Shown here: one piece after another, positions 1 through 9,496 of the stretch
Layout of the letters: each line of letters begins with the position of its first letter
Numbering within the stretch: position 1 is the stretch's first letter
Assembly (NCBI GenBank): GCA_017541145.1
Contig: JAFXZT010000039.1
Location: forward strand, 1-45,186
Length of the DNA: 45,186 nt
Origin: Bacteroidales bacterium
GTDB lineage: Bacteria > Bacteroidota > Bacteroidia > Bacteroidales > UBA3824
Reading direction: 5' to 3'
Notes under the pieces: generated by a model
Seen by the model: only the letters and a program-made list of their open reading frames with translations
What the model was told of the DNA's origin: nothing
The model's database searches: none
Translations under genes and position numbers: made by a program

Positions 1-1899
1 ATATCTCTGGTCGAAGTCGTAGTTGAGACGTCCGATGTAAGATTCAAGCACGTGTTGCGACTCGTAAGAACTTGCGTCCCTGTCTTCTGCGTTGTTGACT
101 TGCAGGAAGTAAGGTTCGGGAAGCGTGTTGCCCCAAGCGTCAAGTCTTGTGTGATATTCGTTTTCGTATGTGATACCTGCCAATGCGCTTACGTGATGTT
201 TGTCAGCGAAAGTACCTTCATAACTGAGGGTGTTTTCAACCAAAGCGTCGTCGTATTGACGGTAAATTTTAGTAAGTTTTTCGTTGTCTTTTGCAAGATA
301 AACGCGGTTAGATTGAATCCATGCGCCAATCCAAGTGTGGTCTTTTGCAAAAGTTTTTGAATAAGAAACGTTCAAGTTGTAAGAGAGTTTGTGATTTGCA
401 AAATTCAATTTGAACATATCAAACAAATCAACATTTGCACTTGCCGTTGCTACTACTCTGTCTGTTTTGGTGTTTCTTTCCAAAAGATTATTGACCAAAA
501 GCGGGTTTGAGAATGAAATATCACCGTGAATATTGTCATAATAAACGCCATAGCCGTGAGCATCGTAGTTATAACTTGAAGCCGCACCTACTTTGTCATC
601 AAGAACCCAAGTACTTTCGTCGTAAGCCTTAATTGTAGGCTGAGCCAAAAGTGTACTTCTCAACACGTTGGAAACGTCACCGTAAAGACCTTGAACATAT
701 TCGCTTGCGTTAGAGATAGCCATATTGTCCTGATCCGAGTGCGAGTAAACGATACCTGTACGGAATTTAATAAATTTAACATCAAAAGTGTTGTTAACTC
801 TGACAGTATAACGATTATAGTTAGGACCTGCGCCTTCGAGAGTACCTTTCTGACTATAATAATCGAGACCTACATTATAAGTATTATTTTTACCGCCGCC
901 GGAGATGTTTACGTTGTGGTTTTGACGAATACCTGTCTTAAAAACCTCATCAAACCAGTCGGTATTTGTATCATCGATAAAAGAGTAAGTTCCGTCAGCG
1001 TTTTTGGTGTAACCGCCCGGAAGCGTTACTGCGTTATTTGTTGCGATTGACTGTTCGTAAGCGGTTCCGAGGTAATTGCTGTATTGCTCAGCGTCCATTA
1101 CATCGTAAATGTTTTTATTGATATTGTCAATACCGAAATATCCTGAATAGTCAACTCTTGCGGGTTGATCTTTTTTACCGTTTTTTGTAGTAATAATTAC
1201 CACGCCGTTTGCAGCACGCGAACCGTAGATTGCAGCAGCAGAAGCGTCTTTCAAAATTTGAATTGTAGCAATATCATTTGGTGAGAAATCGCGAATTGTA
1301 GTTCCCATCGGTACACCGTCAATTACATACAACGGCGAAGTAGAACCGAATGAACCGATACCACGAATTCTTACGCTCGGATCTGCACCCGGCTGACCGT
1401 CAGAGGTAATCTGAACGCCGGCTACTTTACCTTCAAGCATTGATGAGATGTTGGAGTTTGACACTTTTTTCATCTCATCGGCGTCAACAATAGCAACAGA
1501 ACCTGTTAAATCCACTCTTTTCTGTGTACCGTAACCGATAACAACTACTTGCTCTATCTCTTGGTTGTCTTCTTTCATTGTGATTGTACCAAGATTTGTA
1601 TTACCGTTTAATGTAATTTCCTGACTTTGATAACCTACAAATGTAAATACCAAAACAGCATCGTCAGGAGCTGTGATAGAAAAATTACCGTCGATGTCGG
1701 AAATTGTTCCGTTTGTACTTCCTTTTACATATACAGAAGCACCCGGAAGCGGATTACCGGTTTCATCGATGATTTTTCCCGTTACGGTAATATTACCTGC
1801 GGGAGAAAGCATCAGTGGAAGTTTACCTTCACCTTGATAAGCAAAGGCAGCCGGCGTTAAAGCCAACATTCCGCAAAAAACTAAAATAACCTTTTTCAT
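1..1899 (-). CDS. SusC-family TonB-dependent outer-membrane receptor (C-terminus cut off by window edge)
   Basis: This is the outer-membrane channel of a polysaccharide utilization locus, which imports oligosaccharides using TonB energy. The reading frame is open from an ATG at 1899 to the window edge, giving 633 codons without a stop; family members are usually about 1000 residues, so the rest of the barrel lies outside. After a signal peptide (about residues 1-20, ending AFA) comes a carboxypeptidase-regulatory-like domain (about 35-105, with GNPLPGASVYVKG). A TonB-box-like stretch with VVVGYGTQKR follows, then the plug domain (about 120-225) with VRIRGIGSFG, PLYVIDGVP and AAIYGSRAANGV, which are classic SusC signatures. 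A SusD partner would be expected beyond position 1. The upstream region carries the predicted operator shared with the GH43 gene. Family assignment is secure; the substrate is not. Confidence 0.95.
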   Translation of the reverse strand, partial: MKKVILVFCGMLALTPAAFAYQGEGKLPLMLSPAGNITVTGKIIDETGNPLPGASVYVKGSTNGTISDIDGNFSITAPDDAVLVFTFVGYQSQEITLNGNTNLGTITMKEDNQEIEQVVVIGYGTQKRVDLTGSVAIVDADEMKKVSNSNISSMLEGKVAGVQITSDGQPGADPSVRIRGIGSFGSTSPLYVIDGVPMGTTIRDFSPNDIATIQILKDASAAAIYGSRAANGVVIITTKNGKKDQPARVDYSGYFGIDNINKNIYDVMDAEQYSNYLGTAYEQSIATNNAVTLPGGYTKNADGTYSFIDDTNTDWFDEVFKTGIRQNHNVNISGGGKNNTYNVGLDYYSQKGTLEGAGPNYNRYTVRVNNTFDVKFIKFRTGIVYSHSDQDNMAISNASEYVQGLYGDVSNVLRSTLLAQPTIKAYDESTWVLDDKVGAASSYNYDAHGYGVYYDNIHGDISFSNPLLVNNLLERNTKTDRVVATASANVDLFDMFKLNFANHKLSYNLNVSYSKTFAKDHTWIGAWIQSNRVYLAKDNEKLTKIYRQYDDALVENTLSYEGTFADKHHVSALAGITYENEYHTRLDAWGNTLPEPYFLQVNNAEDRDASSYESQHVLESYIGRLNYDFDQRY

Positions 1900-2015
1900 A
1901 TTTATTAAATTTAAGTCTAAAAAAAAAATTGCTTTTTTTATATACAGTATTATTTTGTTCAAATAGTTAACTTTTCAATTGAAAACATCAATTATTTGCA
2001 TTTACTTAACGTTGG

Positions 2016-2071
2016 TAAAATTACGGGCAATTTTATTTCTTGAGGTGGACAATTAAACAAAATTAGTGGAC
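2016..2071 (-). promoter_or_regulatory. Predicted susC promoter with paired GTGGAC operator
   Basis: Two GTGGAC elements start at 2045 and 2066, exactly 21 bp apart, and a -7-like box lies at 2016-2023 (TAAAATTA on the plus strand, read TAATTTTA toward susC). The same elements at the same distances occur upstream of the GH43 gene. The arrangement fits a direct-repeat site for an AraC-type DNA-binding domain placed where a -33 element would be. This is inference from the matched spacing. Confidence 0.55.
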
Positions 2072-2077
2072 TAACCA

Positions 2078-3532
2078 TTATTTTATTTTTTTACCCCACA
2101 AGCTAAAGCCGTGATTATCAATACATGTAAATAGTATTGTTGTCTTCTGATTTTCCCAATCGTGTCCAATAAATACTTTAACATCATTGATAATTTCATC
2201 ACCGAATTTCAAGTTGAAAGAATTGTTAGCAAAGGCTTGAACGTTATCTTTGTTTAATATTAACTTTATAGTTTTGTTAACCTCATCTTCCTTGAGACCG
2301 TCTTTTGATTGTCCGTCGTCATGCTGTTCTGAGATGCTTCTGTCTTGAATTGAAATAATTTCGTATTCACCGTAAATCTGATTTTCTGACAACTCAATAT
2401 TTTCTTCACCGGCATAACGCTCCGGCGATACTACCGGCCAACCGTCTTTACGGAAAAACAATCGTCTGATATGGAAATTAAGTCTCATGCAATCGGGCTG
2501 CAATCTGCCTTGCGATGCCATAAAATAATTACCGTTGCCGTCATCAAAAACAGTACAATGTGCAAGTCCTGCCCAACCCGCATGATTTTCAAAACGGTAT
2601 GGAGCTGTAAGTATCGGCAATGTGTTTACTTCTTTGCTTGCATCGTTTCCAAACATATCGATGTAAGGTCCGTCGGGCTTGTCTGAAATACAAACTCTTA
2701 CATTGTAGGTTGTAACAAGCGGACCGTAACTGACAAATAGATAATATTTTTTGTTGACCGGATTATAAATTACTTCGGGAGCTTCCAAATTGTCGTTCTG
2801 ATAGTTGGCACGGTGAGCAATCATCTTACCGAGGTCGCCCGGAGTTTTGGTCAAACCGGTTGATTTGTCAAGCTCTACAACATAAAGTCCGCCGAAAAAC
2901 GAACCGTAAATCATCCATTGTTTGCCGGTTTCGGGATCGTCTACTATAGTAGGGTCAATCGCATTCATGGCAGTAGTATCACAAGTTTTTACAACACAAC
3001 CCTTTGGCTGCCAAGGTCCTGAAGGATTATCGGATTCTGCAAGTCCGATATAAGAAACTTTTTTTCCAAATGTAGAAAGGCAATAATACATCCTAAAAAT
3101 ACCGTTGTGTTCCAAAACGTATGGAGCCCAAATATTATTAGCAGTATTCTTGCCGCTAATCGGAAAAACATAATTCCAAGCCTCTTCCGGAATAGAATCA
3201 AACGCCCAACCTACAAAATCCCAATGTACCAAATCTTTGGATTTCCGGATTTGACAAACACCCATTTTACCAAGTTTCGGAGCTTTTGTAGTATCAATTT
3301 CGCTCTTTGGAGGAAACCAAACCACATCGGTACAATAGGTATAATAAGTGTCACCGAATTTTCGTGTACAAGGATCATGTACATTGTAAGTTCCCCATTT
3401 TGAGACATCGTCCCAAACTTCTTTGTAATCGTCAGTCCACGGATTCGGACTGTCCTGCGGTACAAAACCCGAATTATTTGAACATCCGGATATCAATACC
3501 ATTCCTGTAAAAATTGCTAATAATTGTTTCAT
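2078..3532 (-). CDS. Glycoside hydrolase family 43 surface or periplasmic lipoprotein, probable arabinanase-type
   Basis: Probably hydrolyses alpha-L-arabinofuranosyl linkages, for example in arabinan, as a lipid-anchored enzyme. I chose the ATG at 3532 (484 residues) because it begins a lipoprotein signal with lipobox ISGC and Cys17. The five-bladed propeller motifs of GH43 are visible: HDP with Asp53 (general base), DPTIVDD with Asp193 (pKa modulator) and EAPEV with Glu250 (general acid). The motifs WAPYV, MIYGSFFGG and GLAHCTVFDD also match. The last 90 or so residues form a separate beta-rich region of the kind seen at the C-terminus of some GH43 arabinanases. It lies just upstream of susC in the same orientation and divergent from the hybrid two-component gene. 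GH43 also contains xylosidases, so the substrate is inferred. Confidence 0.88.
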   Translation of the reverse strand: MKQLLAIFTGMVLISGCSNNSGFVPQDSPNPWTDDYKEVWDDVSKWGTYNVHDPCTRKFGDTYYTYCTDVVWFPPKSEIDTTKAPKLGKMGVCQIRKSKDLVHWDFVGWAFDSIPEEAWNYVFPISGKNTANNIWAPYVLEHNGIFRMYYCLSTFGKKVSYIGLAESDNPSGPWQPKGCVVKTCDTTAMNAIDPTIVDDPETGKQWMIYGSFFGGLYVVELDKSTGLTKTPGDLGKMIAHRANYQNDNLEAPEVIYNPVNKKYYLFVSYGPLVTTYNVRVCISDKPDGPYIDMFGNDASKEVNTLPILTAPYRFENHAGWAGLAHCTVFDDGNGNYFMASQGRLQPDCMRLNFHIRRLFFRKDGWPVVSPERYAGEENIELSENQIYGEYEIISIQDRSISEQHDDGQSKDGLKEDEVNKTIKLILNKDNVQAFANNSFNLKFGDEIINDVKVFIGHDWENQKTTILFTCIDNHGFSLWGKKIK

Positions 3533-3558
3533 AAATCTTTGTTTAGAAATGTATACCA

Positions 3559-3614
3559 CAAAATTAAAAGCTGATTGTCTTTACATGGTGGATATATAAA
3601 TTATTTGGGTGGAC
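3559..3614 (-). promoter_or_regulatory. Predicted GH43 promoter with paired GTGGA(C/T) operator
   Basis: GTGGAT at 3588 and GTGGAC at 3609 are 21 bp apart. A -7-like box CAAAATTA at 3559-3566 (read TAATTTTG toward the gene) ends 21 bp from the GGTGGA at 3587. The same spacing is found upstream of susC at 2016-2071. No TTTG -33 box is visible, as expected for an activator-dependent promoter. The predicted leader is about 20 nt. Confidence 0.58.
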
Positions 3615-3701
3615 ATCGATGTATTGACTAAAAAATTAAAAGGGAACAAACGATAATTTTTCAAATGTTTTTTTTGGATTATAACAAAGTAATTAGTAAA
3701 T

Positions 3702-6700
3702 TTGTCTCAACTAAGAACTAATAACCGCATTACCTTGAAAAGATTTTTTTTAACAATATTAATCAGTTTTTTGACTTATATCTCAACTAATTCTCAAACG
3801 ATAAATACTGATTATGCTACCAATTACTTGTTCAGCTACATCACTGTAGACAACGGACTTCCAAACAACTTTGTAGACAATATTTACAAAGACAGCAAAG
3901 GTTTTATTTGGATTTCTACACTTGGCGGAGGCGTTTTGAAATACAACGGATACGATTTTGTACATTTTAATAACCGAAGCCCTTTCCCCCTGAAAAGCAA
4001 TTTTGTAAGAAACGTTATCGAAGACGATTTCAACAGACTTTGGATTGCTACCGAGCGGGGTATTGATATCATGGATTTGTCAACTAATACAAAAAGTAAT
4101 ATCCAAAACGATGACGATATTTCCGGAATTTTTACAACTTCTACAGTTAAATTTCTGAAAGATACGCAGCACTGCATTTGGGCGACTACGAAAAAAAGTA
4201 TTTTACGTTTCTGTTTTGATTCCAAAGGCAAAATTCAGAAAATCAGCAAACTGAAATTCAACAAACCGGTACAAAATTCAATTACGGCAATTTACGAATT
4301 CGACGGTCAGATAATTGCAGGTATCAACAACGAGATTTTTAAACTGATAAACGACGACCAAGGCAATATCCTCCCGATTCCGTTTTCCAATACTCTGATA
4401 CTCAATTGTTCCACAGTAAAATGTCTCACCGACAAGGAAAATGAATTGTGGATTGGTACTGACAACGGATTGTACAGATTTAATCCTACAACAGAAAAAA
4501 TCAAAGCGTATTTTCATTCCGACAGCGATCCGATGTCGTTGTCTCAAAACCTGATTTCGGATTTAAAAGTAAATCAAAGCGGACAACTGATTGTTGCAAC
4601 TCTCAAAGGCATAAATTTTTACGATTCACTTATCGATGGTTTTCAACATGTAACATGTCAAAGTGAAAAAGAAGCCAACTTCAAAACAATCAACAACGAT
4701 TTTGTAAATACATTGCTTTGCGACGGCAGAATACTTTGGATAGGTACCGAAGCCGGCGGACTCAACAAAATGATTCGACCGATAATTTCAGCTACCAATT
4801 ATCAAAACAATGTCAACAACAGCAAAACGATTTCCAACGGTCCGGTAAACTCGATTTATATTGACAACGACGAAAATCTTTGGGTAGGTTGCATAGAAGG
4901 CGGATTGAATCTCAAAAAGAAAGACAGCGACGAATTTATACATTTCACCACTGCCAACGGTCTGAGCCACAATTCGGTAAGTTATATAAGTCCGATAGAT
5001 GACCAAACTCTTTTGCTCGGAACTTGGGGCGGCGGTCTTACAATTTTCGACAAAGAGAAAAAACGCGGAATTTTTACGCTAAATCCAAATAAAAACAACG
5101 AAATACCTTTTGTAGGCGTTGCAATAAAAGATACAATCAACAATCTGTTTTGGATCGGTTCAACCACCGGAATTTACACTTTTGACGCAAAAACCAAAAA
5201 GCTGAACAAACCTTTGCCGGATTCCGTAACGTCCAATGTTCAAGGCTGTCTTGGAGCATTAGTCAACAAAAAAGGATTTTTGTATATCGGAACTACACTC
5301 GGGATGTTTATCATCGACCTAAATACTGTAAAATCAGGAAATATAAAATTCAAACTGAAATCACCTCAAAAAACTAACAGTAAAACCGATTTCTTAGGCA
5401 AGCTTACAACATTTTTGGAAAGTTCCGACGGCACAATTTGGTTAGGCACCGACGGTTACGGACTTGTAAAAATAGAAGATGAAGACAACGACAAATACAA
5501 ATTTATAACCACGGACAACGGCCTCAGCAATGATATTGTCTGTCAATTGATTGAGGATAATTCACAACGTATTTGGATAGCAACATGTCACGGACTTTGC
5601 TGCTATTCGCCTAAATCTGAGAGAATTGCAAGTTACTACAAACAAGAAGGACTTTGTCACAATCAGTTTTTTTGGAACGGATGCGCCAAAGACGGAAATG
5701 TCAACAAGATGTATTTCGGTAACATGCACGGACTTATAGAAATCGACAACGAAAGATACGGCACTCAACAAACTTACGACAAAGTATATTTTACGAAACT
5801 GGAAGTAAACGACAGAATAATTTATCCGGGCAACGCCGATTATATCGAAACCGATATTTCTTGCGCCAAAGATGTTTATCTTCACGAAAGGGACAAATCT
5901 GTAACTTTTGAATTTTCAGCACTTAACTACAATTCTCCGGCGTCGATTGTATATCAATACCGTTTGGAAGGATTCAACGAAAAATGGACAACCGTAAATC
6001 ATCTTCACAGAATGGCAATCTACACCAATTTGCCGTCCGGAAATTACAAATTTCAAGTAAGATGCGCCACCGGCTCAAGCGATTTTTCAGAAATTTCGGA
6101 AATCAAAATTCATGTTGCAAGCTATTTTTACAAACAATGGTGGTTTATAATTCTTGTAGCAGCTTGTGTTTTAATACTTATCAACTTATTATTCCGCTGG
6201 CGTGTAGAAAAATTGAAGTCACAAAAAGAAATTCTTGAAGAAAAAGTCAACCAAAGAACTTCCGCATTGGAAAGCAAAACCGAAGAACTTTCAAGACAAA
6301 ACGAACTGCTTTTCCGCCAAAACGAAGAAATTTCGCGACAGAAAAACGAAATGGAAAAAATGACTCAAAAAATTCAAGAACTTACAATTGATAAACTTGC
6401 GTTTTTTACAAATATTACTCACGAATTTCGTACTCCGCTTACATTGATTATCGGACCGATAGAACGCGCTCTAAAACTCAGTACAAATCCGAAAGTAATT
6501 GAACAACTGAATTTTGTAAACAACAATTCCAAACATCTTTTGTCGCTTGTCAATCAATTGATGGATTTCAGAAAAGTAGAATCGGGCAACATGCCGATAT
6601 CCATAAAACCGGGAAATTTCTTAACCTTTGTGGAAGATATACTTCTGCCGTTCAAGGCATTGGCAAACGAACACAAAGTCAATATCAGATATTTCAACCG

Positions 6701-7961
6701 TTTGAAAAATCCGTACATCATGTTTGACCGCGAGGCTATGACCAAAATTCTCACCAATTTGATAAGCAACGCGCTGAAATTTACGCCGCAAAACGGACAT
6801 ATCGACTTGTATGTTGCCACACTCAACAATCCTAACAGAGTTTATGTAGGCGTTTCGGACGACGGCTGCGGAATAATAAAAGAAGATATTGAAAAGGTTT
6901 TCAATTCGTTTTACCAGTCAAAAAATCAAGACGAAATCAATACCGGTTATCAATCCGGCACGGGCATCGGATTATACGTTTGTAAGCGTCTTGCCAATCT
7001 TTTGGGCGGTGACATCTTTGCGAAAAACAATCGCAAACGCGGTGCATCTTTCAGACTTACAACGCCTTTGGTCAACATGGAAACTCTGGAATCCGCACCC
7101 GCAAGCAATATTATCGAAGGAATTTCGGTAAACGAATACGATGATTCTATCGACGACCAAATGCCGGACGATACTACTCACAAGATGAATATTCTCGTTG
7201 TGGAAGACAATTTGGAAATGCGGAAATATATCCGCTCTATCCTAAGCGACACTTATTCTATTGTTGAAGCTTCTGACGGTAAAAACGCTTTGCAAGTTCT
7301 TAAAAATCATTTTGTTGACTTGATTTTAACAGACCTGATGATGCCGGAAATGAACGGTTTGCAACTCGCAAAAAATGTAAAACAAGATATTAATATTTCG
7401 CACATCCCGATTATAATTCTTACGGCAAAAACTTCGAGGGATTCTCAATTGGAAAGTTTCAGAAACGGTGTTGACGATTATATCACAAAACCGTTTGACG
7501 AAGCAGTTTTGAAAGCAAAAATTCAAACTTTAATAGAAAACCGTCGGAAATATCAACAGAAATTTATCAACAATATGAATATCGAAAGTCTGAATATTTC
7601 TGAAGATTCGTCCGACAAGAAATTTATCGACAAAGCATTGAAAATCATTAAAGAACGTTACAAAGATTCGGAATTTGAAATCAGCGATTTTTCCGATAGT
7701 ATGGGCATGTCGAAAACGATGTTGAACAAAAAAATGCAGGCTCTCACCAAACAGAGTGCCGGACAATTTATACGAAATTACAGACTGAAGATTGCGCACG
7801 ACCTTATTATCAAAAACAAGATTACCCGCAATATGAATATCTCGGAAATTGCTTACGAAGTTGGTTTCAACGATCCGAAATATTTTACAAGATGTTTTAC
7901 CAAACATTTTGGGGTAACGCCGTCTTCAATCGGGGAAGAAAGACCAAGCGCACAAAATTAG
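3702..7961 (+). CDS. Hybrid two-component system (HTCS) sensor-regulator
   Basis: A single-polypeptide sensor and transcription factor that detects a glycan breakdown product in the periplasm and controls the neighbouring utilization genes. Domains in order: signal peptide (to about residue 32), two-component regulator propeller repeats (about 35-690), Y_Y_Y domain (about 735-805), transmembrane helix 813-833, coiled coil (about 835-890), and histidine kinase with THEFRTPL (phospho-acceptor His907). The ATPase follows with SNALKF, DDGCGI and GTGIGLYV, then a receiver with TDLMMPEMNG (Asp1211) and a C-terminal AraC-type helix-turn-helix (about 1315-1415). No ATG exists near the N-terminus. The frame opens after a stop at 3690, so translation starts at a TTG: 3702 as given, or 3735, which would give a tidier signal peptide (KRFFLTILISF). 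Orientation is divergent from GH43 and susC, the usual HTCS arrangement. Confidence 0.96.
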   Translation: MSQLRTNNRITLKRFFLTILISFLTYISTNSQTINTDYATNYLFSYITVDNGLPNNFVDNIYKDSKGFIWISTLGGGVLKYNGYDFVHFNNRSPFPLKSNFVRNVIEDDFNRLWIATERGIDIMDLSTNTKSNIQNDDDISGIFTTSTVKFLKDTQHCIWATTKKSILRFCFDSKGKIQKISKLKFNKPVQNSITAIYEFDGQIIAGINNEIFKLINDDQGNILPIPFSNTLILNCSTVKCLTDKENELWIGTDNGLYRFNPTTEKIKAYFHSDSDPMSLSQNLISDLKVNQSGQLIVATLKGINFYDSLIDGFQHVTCQSEKEANFKTINNDFVNTLLCDGRILWIGTEAGGLNKMIRPIISATNYQNNVNNSKTISNGPVNSIYIDNDENLWVGCIEGGLNLKKKDSDEFIHFTTANGLSHNSVSYISPIDDQTLLLGTWGGGLTIFDKEKKRGIFTLNPNKNNEIPFVGVAIKDTINNLFWIGSTTGIYTFDAKTKKLNKPLPDSVTSNVQGCLGALVNKKGFLYIGTTLGMFIIDLNTVKSGNIKFKLKSPQKTNSKTDFLGKLTTFLESSDGTIWLGTDGYGLVKIEDEDNDKYKFITTDNGLSNDIVCQLIEDNSQRIWIATCHGLCCYSPKSERIASYYKQEGLCHNQFFWNGCAKDGNVNKMYFGNMHGLIEIDNERYGTQQTYDKVYFTKLEVNDRIIYPGNADYIETDISCAKDVYLHERDKSVTFEFSALNYNSPASIVYQYRLEGFNEKWTTVNHLHRMAIYTNLPSGNYKFQVRCATGSSDFSEISEIKIHVASYFYKQWWFIILVAACVLILINLLFRWRVEKLKSQKEILEEKVNQRTSALESKTEELSRQNELLFRQNEEISRQKNEMEKMTQKIQELTIDKLAFFTNITHEFRTPLTLIIGPIERALKLSTNPKVIEQLNFVNNNSKHLLSLVNQLMDFRKVESGNMPISIKPGNFLTFVEDILLPFKALANEHKVNIRYFNRLKNPYIMFDREAMTKILTNLISNALKFTPQNGHIDLYVATLNNPNRVYVGVSDDGCGIIKEDIEKVFNSFYQSKNQDEINTGYQSGTGIGLYVCKRLANLLGGDIFAKNNRKRGASFRLTTPLVNMETLESAPASNIIEGISVNEYDDSIDDQMPDDTTHKMNILVVEDNLEMRKYIRSILSDTYSIVEASDGKNALQVLKNHFVDLILTDLMMPEMNGLQLAKNVKQDINISHIPIIILTAKTSRDSQLESFRNGVDDYITKPFDEAVLKAKIQTLIENRRKYQQKFINNMNIESLNISEDSSDKKFIDKALKIIKERYKDSEFEISDFSDSMGMSKTMLNKKMQALTKQSAGQFIRNYRLKIAHDLIIKNKITRNMNISEIAYEVGFNDPKYFTRCFTKHFGVTPSSIGEERPSAQN

Positions 7962-7980
7962 AATATCATGCGCACAAAAA

Positions 7981-9189
7981 ATGAAAGACAAACTTTTTAC
8001 AAAAAATTATTTATGCCTGATGTTCGGGCATTTTATGCTCAATTTCGGATTTTGGCTACAAATGCCAATTATGCCGTATTATCTTGAACAAGAGTTTACC
8101 ACCAACAAAGCCACAATAGGTTTTGTAATCTCATGTTACACAATATCAGCACTTTGTATGCGTGCATTTTCGGGATTTTTGCTCGATACATTCAGCCGCA
8201 AACCGCTGTTTTTGATAGCATTTACTGTATTTGCAAGCGTATTTTCGGGATATTATTTTGCTGCATCACTTACCGTTTTTTGCATTTTCCGCGCCATTCA
8301 CGGATTGTCGTTCGGACTTGGCGCAGTAAGTTCCAACACAATTGTAATTGATATCATGCCCTCATCACGACGCGGCGAAGGCATTGGATATTACGGACTT
8401 GCTAACAATCTCGCAATGGCTCTCGGACCGTTGACAGGATTGTATTTTTCCGGCACTTCCCTATCCTATCGCGGCGTTTTTGTCTGCGGATTTGTGTGCG
8501 CGATGTTAGGAATCATTATTTCATCATTTGTAAAAACCAAACCGAAACCCAAAATTCAAAACCGTCAACCGCTGAGTTTCGACCGTTTTTTATTGTTAAA
8601 AGGCATTCCCGCCGGAATTGCATTACTCTTATTATCAATTCCTTACGGCATTACTACAAATTATGTTGTAAAATACGCCGAAGAAAGCGGTTTGCAATGC
8701 AACTCTCAGATTTTCTTCATCTTGATGGCGGTCGGCATGGCATTTTCCAGAGTATTTTCGGGACGACTTGTTGACAAAGGATATGTAACACAAGCAATTT
8801 TCAGCGGAATGATTCTCGTAATCGGATGCTACTTGATGTTAGGCAGTTGCAACGCTGCAAATAATATAAATCCGATATTTGGTACTACACTTTTTGTTAC
8901 GAGTGCAATTCTAAAAGGCATTGGATTCGGCATACTTTTTCCGGCTTACAACTATCTTTTTGTAGCACTTGCGCCCAACAACCGCCGCGGAACTGCAACT
9001 TCCACTTACTTAACCTCTTGGGATGTGGGATTGGGAATTGGAATATGTTTGGGCGGAATTATCGCTCAAAAAACCGGAAGTTATGCACCGGCATACATCT
9101 GCGGAGCGTTTACTTGCTTGGTTTCAGCAATTTATTTCAAACTCAGAGTTTCACCGCATTTCGTAAAAAACAGGTTGGACAACAAGTAA
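7981..9189 (+). CDS. Major facilitator superfamily transporter
   Basis: A 402-residue inner-membrane permease with the roughly twelve hydrophobic segments of the MFS fold. The loop between segments 2 and 3 has a motif-A-like sequence (SGFLLDTFSRKPL) and the second half repeats it (SGRLVDKG). The ATG at 7981 lies 19 nt after the HTCS stop, so the two are probably co-transcribed. A short repeat (GCGCACAAAA at 7948 and 7970) straddles the junction. The position next to a carbohydrate regulator suggests uptake of a released sugar such as arabinose, but the sequence alone cannot separate sugar import from drug export. Confidence 0.85.
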   Translation: MKDKLFTKNYLCLMFGHFMLNFGFWLQMPIMPYYLEQEFTTNKATIGFVISCYTISALCMRAFSGFLLDTFSRKPLFLIAFTVFASVFSGYYFAASLTVFCIFRAIHGLSFGLGAVSSNTIVIDIMPSSRRGEGIGYYGLANNLAMALGPLTGLYFSGTSLSYRGVFVCGFVCAMLGIIISSFVKTKPKPKIQNRQPLSFDRFLLLKGIPAGIALLLLSIPYGITTNYVVKYAEESGLQCNSQIFFILMAVGMAFSRVFSGRLVDKGYVTQAIFSGMILVIGCYLMLGSCNAANNINPIFGTTLFVTSAILKGIGFGILFPAYNYLFVALAPNNRRGTATSTYLTSWDVGLGIGICLGGIIAQKTGSYAPAYICGAFTCLVSAIYFKLRVSPHFVKNRLDNK

Positions 9190-9249
9190 AAAGAGAAAAA
9201 AAGTAAAAAAAAGCGAAATTTAGACAATACCAAATTTAGATAATCATTT

Positions 9250-9385
9250 TACATTTGCGAAGTCGAAAAAATAAAAGAAATAGTTGCATTATATATAAAG
9301 AAATAAAGTTGATTAAAATTTTCAAATAAAAATTTAATAATTTAGGTTGGAACGGAGCCGTTGTGAAACGCCCTCCGTTTTTTTT
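9250..9385 (+). ncRNA. Possible small RNA, or the transport gene's 3' end
   Basis: This 307-base gap (9190-9496) contains no credible gene. It does contain a good -7 match TACATTTG at 9250-9257 and, about 95 bases later, an intrinsic terminator (9352-9385). A transcript of about 120 nt would start near 9264. No convincing -33 TTTG is seen, so the terminator may simply end the MFS transcript. Confidence 0.25.
9352..9385 (+). terminator. Intrinsic terminator
   Basis: ACGGAG at 9352-9357 pairs with CTCCGT at 9373-9378 and is followed by a run of T to 9385. It ends either the HTCS-MFS transcript or a short RNA starting near 9264. Confidence 0.6.
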
Positions 9386-9411
9386 CAATATCCCCTAATT
9401 TTTTTGAATGT

Positions 9412-9470
9412 ATTATTTTTGCCAACGACCTGAAAATCAAAATATTTTTGGGTTCGTTGACAAAAATAAT
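9412..9470. terminator. Long inverted repeat, possible bidirectional terminator
   Basis: Arms 9412-9428 and 9454-9470 match at 16 of 17 positions around a 25-base loop. The repeat sits between the convergent MFS and CAP-domain genes. T-runs directly after the stem are weak on both strands, so the terminator role is inferred from position. Confidence 0.4.
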
Positions 9471-9496
9471 AAAAATCAGAAAGCCTGTCACGATTT

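Noticed and set aside
691-1860. Plus-strand frames within the susC region
   Set aside because: They are antisense to an uninterrupted 633-codon SusC frame with diagnostic motifs.
7948-7979. GCGCACAAAA repeated at the HTCS-MFS junction as a possible attachment site or operator
   Set aside because: Ten bases only, two copies, one of them inside the HTCS stop region; too short to support either claim.
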